The translations under genes were made by a program, and so were the position numbers. Positions 59,360 to 64,000 of a stretch of DNA of 64,000 bases are shown piece by piece; the stretch's first letter is position 1; each line of letters begins with the position of its first letter. Origin of the DNA: Grammothele lineata (taxonomy: Eukaryota > Basidiomycota > Agaricomycetes > Polyporales > Polyporaceae); NCBI GenBank assembly GCA_002150815.3, contig NDFF03000396.1:62001-126000 (forward strand), given 5' to 3'. A model generated the notes under the pieces. That model was given only the letters and a program-made list of their open reading frames with translations. It made no database searches and was not told where the DNA came from.

Positions 59360-62300
59360 GCCGTCTGTGCGGGCTGGCGCGGGTCAGCCATGGGACCCGT
59401 CATGCGTAACTTCGACCGCGGCTGGTGCGGCGATCTTGGACCGCGGCCGCGCGGTTCGCGCGAAGCCCGACGCCCAGGTTCTGGTACGTACGCCGGTAGC
59501 TTTGGCGCAGAAGGCAGAAGGGCGGGCGTGTGCTCCCATCTCTGTATATTTTCCTATGCGTGGCCTTTGGTGGTGGCCCGCTCCTCTTTGTACGATGAAC
59601 GCGGTCGGCCATGAGGAGGCTGACTCGCGCGGTTGCGGTTTACATAGTGGTTCGGATTACGGACGTCTCCTCAATTTTGTCGTTGATTCATGCGCGTCCG
59701 CCACGCCCTCCGCCGCACCGCCTCTTACATATACACATGCTCGTCAACCTCACGATTTCCTCTCCTTTCATCTTCATCGGTTTGGTATCTGGTCCTCGAT
59801 TATCACTGCTCCAACTCCTACACATCGTCCCTCGCACGGTTCCTCTCGTATCTTGTCGTCCCGCACGCATGTCCATCGCTATGCATCACATATTCCGTAT
59901 CCCTACCATCGCCCTTGTCCGACCATATCCACTCCACCATCTCTCAATTCGCTCCATCGTCACCTCTGTATGCATTTAACGATATTTTCGGTTCGCCAAC
60001 TCGAGCACAGAGGCTCGACGACGTCGACCACGGATACTCGCCACGTTCTTTCCGGACAGATTCTCTAGATCTGCCTGCACATACGTACGCACGGACTATC
60101 GTTTTACATACTGGGACTCTGGCGTTTACTTACGATTAGCATTCGCACACCCACGCAGAGGGATCGCCATCTACCTACCGCTACTGTACTGCTCTAGACC
60201 GCCCCTTCCCTCTCGTACTACGTTACACCTTGCTTCTTGTTACCCCGTGCACGTACGTACGCGTACGGACATCCGCCATCCGTCGCCACCGTGACGCCAG
60301 CAATTCGACGCCAATTGCCCACGCGGACGCGCGTGGCTTCTTGCCTGCCTTCTTTGCTGCGCGCGGTCAAGTGCTCGAACGTTCAATATGTCCGAGCGTA
60401 CTCACGCAAACAACCACCTGCTAAATGGTACGTACTGCGTACTACGTAGTGCTCCCGCGGTCGTTCGCGACATATATAGCGCGCTGGAGGGTGGTATTTC
60501 CGTCTATGCTGCGGCTCGTCGTACGTGCCCCGTGCGCGCGGGGAAGGTTATTTATTCTTGGCCGTGGCTGCGAACGCTCGTGTGGATTCTAAACGTTTGC
60601 ATGCATGCACGCACGCCCGTCCGTCATATATTAGGATCTCGCGTTTTGTCTGGCCCGTCGACGACGCGTACATGACGTGCGCGCACTCGACACCCCTTAG
60701 CTAAACTCACTTGCTTCAGTTCGACGCGCCCGATGCGCTCCTAACGCCGTCTATCCCCGTTCACGCGCACGGCGGATCCTCTTCCTCGTGCTACTCCGCC
60801 CGGTTTCGGCTGCATGTATGTACGTGCCCCGCAGCTTTTTCGTTTTCCTCCGGGGGCGCGCGCGCTCGGAATAGCTAACGCCAAGTATACCTAAGTATAC
60901 CGACTTACGACGTCCCTCCTAGGCTTCCAAGGATAGCGTGACTCACGCTGTAATATTGACGTTCGATGTCATCTCCGTCGCGCCGTGGTGGCACTGCGCG
61001 CGGGCGCAGCCCGTCAGCTGGCCCTGGCCTTGGGCTTCTAAGATTATCGCACGTGTCTCGGGGAGAGGAGGTGAGAGAGCCGGAGGGGACGGGGAGGTGG
61101 CTGCCTGTGTATCTGGGGTGTTGTACACAAAGGGGGGTGGGAAAGCTAATGGTTAGTAGGCCCGGCTGGTAAGTTCCGGAATTGATGCAGTGCTGTTATA
61201 GCAGAATATAGGATGTGGATATAAGCTCAAGACTCCCACTGTCGGGATCGGAAAACCATGGGTAAGAGACATCTAGCCTGGGATTTTGCTAGGGTTTGCT
61301 GTTGTGCTTCTGGATGTTGGGAGTATTCATCTTTTACTCACATGAGGTGTGGCTGTACTTGCTGATTAGCTAGGACAGGAATTCAACTAGGCCTGCTGTC
61401 AGATCTCAATGACACGAAGTCTGGATTCTGGAGTCGGACGAGTTGGTCGACTTGCAGGAACTTCCCTGGTCTAGCAGTGGCACTGCATATATCCGGTTAT
61501 CACGTGATCGATGTTCCTTTGATGAACTTTTGAAGTCTTGTTCTTGACTTCCACAGTGACCTTGCGCCAGCCCTCATTGAGCCCTCACGTACTCTTCCGT
61601 GATATCTCACAACGGGATGCAGATATCAGGCGAAGTGGTCCGTACACAGTGCCTCTCCAAGACGAGCCAGCTATTCCGGTATGAATGCCAAGGCAAGTGA
61701 TGTTCGTTGCTTACGTTTAGGCCGCGACGGACCTGCTGGTAGCGTAAGTAAGTTGATGTCTAAATTATGCCCCGTATGTGAAGAGGATAGACATCCAAGA
61801 ACCTATGATATCTGTGTACATAGGATCCCTGTATTTGTATCCCAACCGCCGGTTCCGGACAATATACGCCAGCGTTACGCACGCCGATCCCTGGATGACT
61901 TGGGTACTGCCGCGCGGGCGCATGTGCGTGTCACAGCAGTCATGGTCCCATTTTGTCTGCCGCATGTAGTCTTTGTTTCCTCGCTTTCTACCTCTGCCAC
62001 TCGTTCGAGCCTGCCTGACTGGAAGCCCGGGTCCTTTTCTGCGTCGAGCCGCTGCGATGGCCATGACTGAGCCGGTTTCAAGTGACGATAAGCCACGTAT
62101 CAGAATCGGTTAAATACCGCCGTGAGAAAAAATGGGATGCGGCCTTGCGTCGCGAAAAAGCAGTCGTCCTTTGCCCTTGTCCGCATCGTCCACTTCAAAC
62201 AACTCGAACAGTCGCCACCGCCAACCACCCACCGCCGACTTTGTCATTGTCTACATTGCCATTCCCCGCTCAACTCAGAAACTGCCATTTGCCGCCCTCT

Positions 62301-62373
62301 CCATCCGGAATCTGTGCTAGACCGAGTACAAAACCGCATACGCAACCACCTCCCTCCCCACCCTCTCATCCAA
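59360..62373. other. 3-kb intergenic region
   Basis: No gene is supported. The first kilobase is CT-rich on the + strand with motif-less open frames. A tandem AAGTATACCT duplication lies near 60882-60901. From about 61150 the sequence becomes AT-richer. The last 250 nt are CT/CA-rich and probably carry the DHH1 promoter and leader. Confidence 0.5.
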
Positions 62374-64000
62374 ATGGCTCAACAAGCCCGCCCCTCCTCC
62401 TCCACTTCGTACGTTCCTGCTCTTCTGTACGCGCCGGACCTTCTAACGTGTATGCTCAGTCACAATGAATCCTGGAAAGCGGGTCTGCGCCCACCACCAA
62501 AAGACTACCGCCCCCAGACTGACGATGTCCTCGCGACTAAGGGCGTCGAATTTGAAGACATGTACCTCCGCAGGGAACTCCTCATGGGTATCTTCGAGGC
62601 CGGCTTCGAGAGGCCCTCTCCCATTCAAGAGGAAGCCATCCCTATCGCCCTCACGAAGCGTGACGTGCTCGCACGCGCCAAGAACGGCACGGGTAAGACC
62701 GCCGCCTTCGTTATCCCTTCCCTCCAGCAAGTCGACGTCAACAAGCCGAAGATTCAAGCTCTGCTCCTCGTTCCTACGCGCGAGCTCGCGCTCCAGACCG
62801 CCCAGGTATGCAAGAACCTCGGCAAGCACATGGGCGTCCAGGTCATGGTCACCACCGGCGGCACCACGCTCAAAGACGACATTATGCGTCTATCTGAGAC
62901 CGTGCACGTCCTCGTTGGCACGCCTGGTCGTATACTAGATCTTGCGGGCAAGAACGTCGCCGACCTCAGCGAGTGTCCCGTGTTCGTCATGGACGAGGCG
63001 GATAAGCTGCTGTCGCCTGAGTTCGCCCCCGTCATGGAGCAGCTACTATCGTACCTTCCTAAGGACCGCCAGGTTATGCTGTTCAGTGCGACCTTCCCTA
63101 TGATTGTGAAGGACTTCAAGGTGTGTCGTCACGCCTCTTGTGACTTGTAGCCGAGAGCGGTATGCCAACGGTGCTGCAGGATAAGCACATGAAGTCGCCA
63201 TACGAGATCAACCTCATGGACGAGCTCACGCTCCGCGGTGTTACGCAATATTATGCCTATGTCGAAGAACGGCAGAAGGTCCACTGTCTCAATACACTAT
63301 TTTCCAAGGTTCGCACAAGCCCCTTTAGCCCCGCTCGTGTGATATTGATGGTCTCTGTCGTTACCAGCTGCAAATCAACCAGTCTATTATATTCTGTAAC
63401 TCTACAAACCGCGTCGAGCTCCTCGCGAAGAAGGTCACCGAACTCGGCTACTCATGTTTCTACTCGCACGCGAAGATGCTCCAGTCCCATCGGAACCGCG
63501 TCTTCCACGACTTCCGCAACGGCGTCTGCCGGAACCTGGTCTGTTCAGATTTGCTCACCCGTGGTATCGATATCCAGGCGGTCAACGTCGTCATCAACTT
63601 CGATTTCCCGAAGAACTCGGAAACGTACCTCCACCGTATCGGCCGTTCGGGACGTTTCGGTCACCTCGGTCTCGCGATTAACCTCGTCACGTATGAGGAC
63701 AGGTTCAACCTGTATAAGATCGAGCAGGAGCTCGGCACCGAAATCCAACCGATTCCCCAGCAGATCGACAAGGGTCTCTACGTGGCGCCGTCAGGTCCAT
63801 CGGCAGAGGATGGTGAGGCGCAGGCTCAAGCTCAAGCTCAGGCAGCAGCGAAGGCCAAGGCTGTCCCCCAGGCCCAGAACCCTCAAGCACAGACTCAAGC
63901 GCAGAGGCAGGCTGCCGCCGCGGCCCAGGTACAGCAGCAGAGGGCCGGACCAGCACAGGTCGTCTACCAGAGCAGTCCACAGCCGCGCATGAACGGTGCT
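62374..64000 (+). CDS. DHH1: DEAD-box RNA helicase DHH1 (3' end beyond window)
   Basis: Four exons are visible (62374-62408, 62460-63120, 63180-63309, 63368-end), covering the whole helicase core. DHH1/DDX6 represses translation and promotes decapping in P-bodies. The motifs run in order: Q-motif [16 protein letters not shown], motif I AKNGTGKT, Ia PTRELALQ, Ib [26 protein letters not shown], and [12 protein letters not shown]. The DHH1-specific N-terminal block is [16 protein letters not shown]...ATKGVEFED. After the core comes a Gln/Ala-rich tail (from about 63820), still open at the window end. A CTAAC branch-point-like site lies in the first intron near 62444. By my count the 3' end of exon 3 may carry one extra T, so that border should be checked. 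Confidence 0.94.

Overview
This window is nuclear DNA of a filamentous basidiomycete, most likely a mushroom-forming Agaricomycete. It is GC-rich. Most genes are split by short introns of about 50-60 nt that begin GTNNGT and end YAG. Intergenic regions contain CT-rich tracts, and many predicted proteins have low-complexity Ser/Pro/Gln/His tails. The species is not determined. Gene models were built by hand, by splicing exons so that reading frame and known motifs continue across each junction. For most models the summed exon length is a multiple of three.

Layout. 0.4-2 kb: a secreted, single-pass membrane protein (+). 2.7-4.5 kb: a three-RRM RNA-binding protein (-). Its promoter region is shared with EXO1 (+, 5.8-10.9 kb) and holds a MITE-like element. 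13.0-15.3 kb: a two-finger C2H2 transcription factor (+), followed by a gene-poor 4.2 kb. 19.5-20.7 kb: PIG-P (-), divergent from 5-formyltetrahydrofolate cyclo-ligase (+, 21.5-23.2 kb). 23.6-25.4 kb: a RAD51 paralogue (-) with eroded Walker motifs. 26.8-34.6 kb: a very large helical-repeat protein resembling UNC80 (+). 35.1-37.6 kb: a GPI-anchored GH16 CRH-type cell-wall transglycosylase (-), with a tRNA-Gly(GCC) just upstream. 37.8-41.9 kb: gene-poor, with a foldback element and degenerate repeats. 41.9-45.1 kb: a protein with a split PH domain (+). 45.9-46.1 kb: an orphan small ORF (-). 46.6-48.2 kb: the PP1 catalytic subunit (+). 49.8-50.4 kb: the SDH assembly factor SDH5 (+). 50.8-51.8 kb: SEC62 (-), divergent from mitoribosomal protein mL59/MRPL25 (+, 52.1-52.9 kb). 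52.9-57.3 kb: no supportable gene. 57.4-59.4 kb: a conserved-looking protein of unknown function (+). 62.4-64 kb: DHH1 RNA helicase (+), cut by the window end.

Most genes are dispersed housekeeping genes: DNA repair (EXO1, RAD51 paralogue), mRNA control (RRM protein, DHH1), ER and GPI biogenesis (PIG-P, SEC62), cell wall (CRH), mitochondria (SDH5, mL59), folate and signalling (PP1). They do not form a biosynthetic cluster. I did not find a clearly new multi-gene system. The points most worth a second look are the UNC80-like protein, the Walker-eroded RAD51 paralogue, the split PH domain, the GC-AG in-frame intron in PP1, the roughly 1-kb introns in EXO1 and CRH, and the MITE in the RRM/EXO1 shared promoter.
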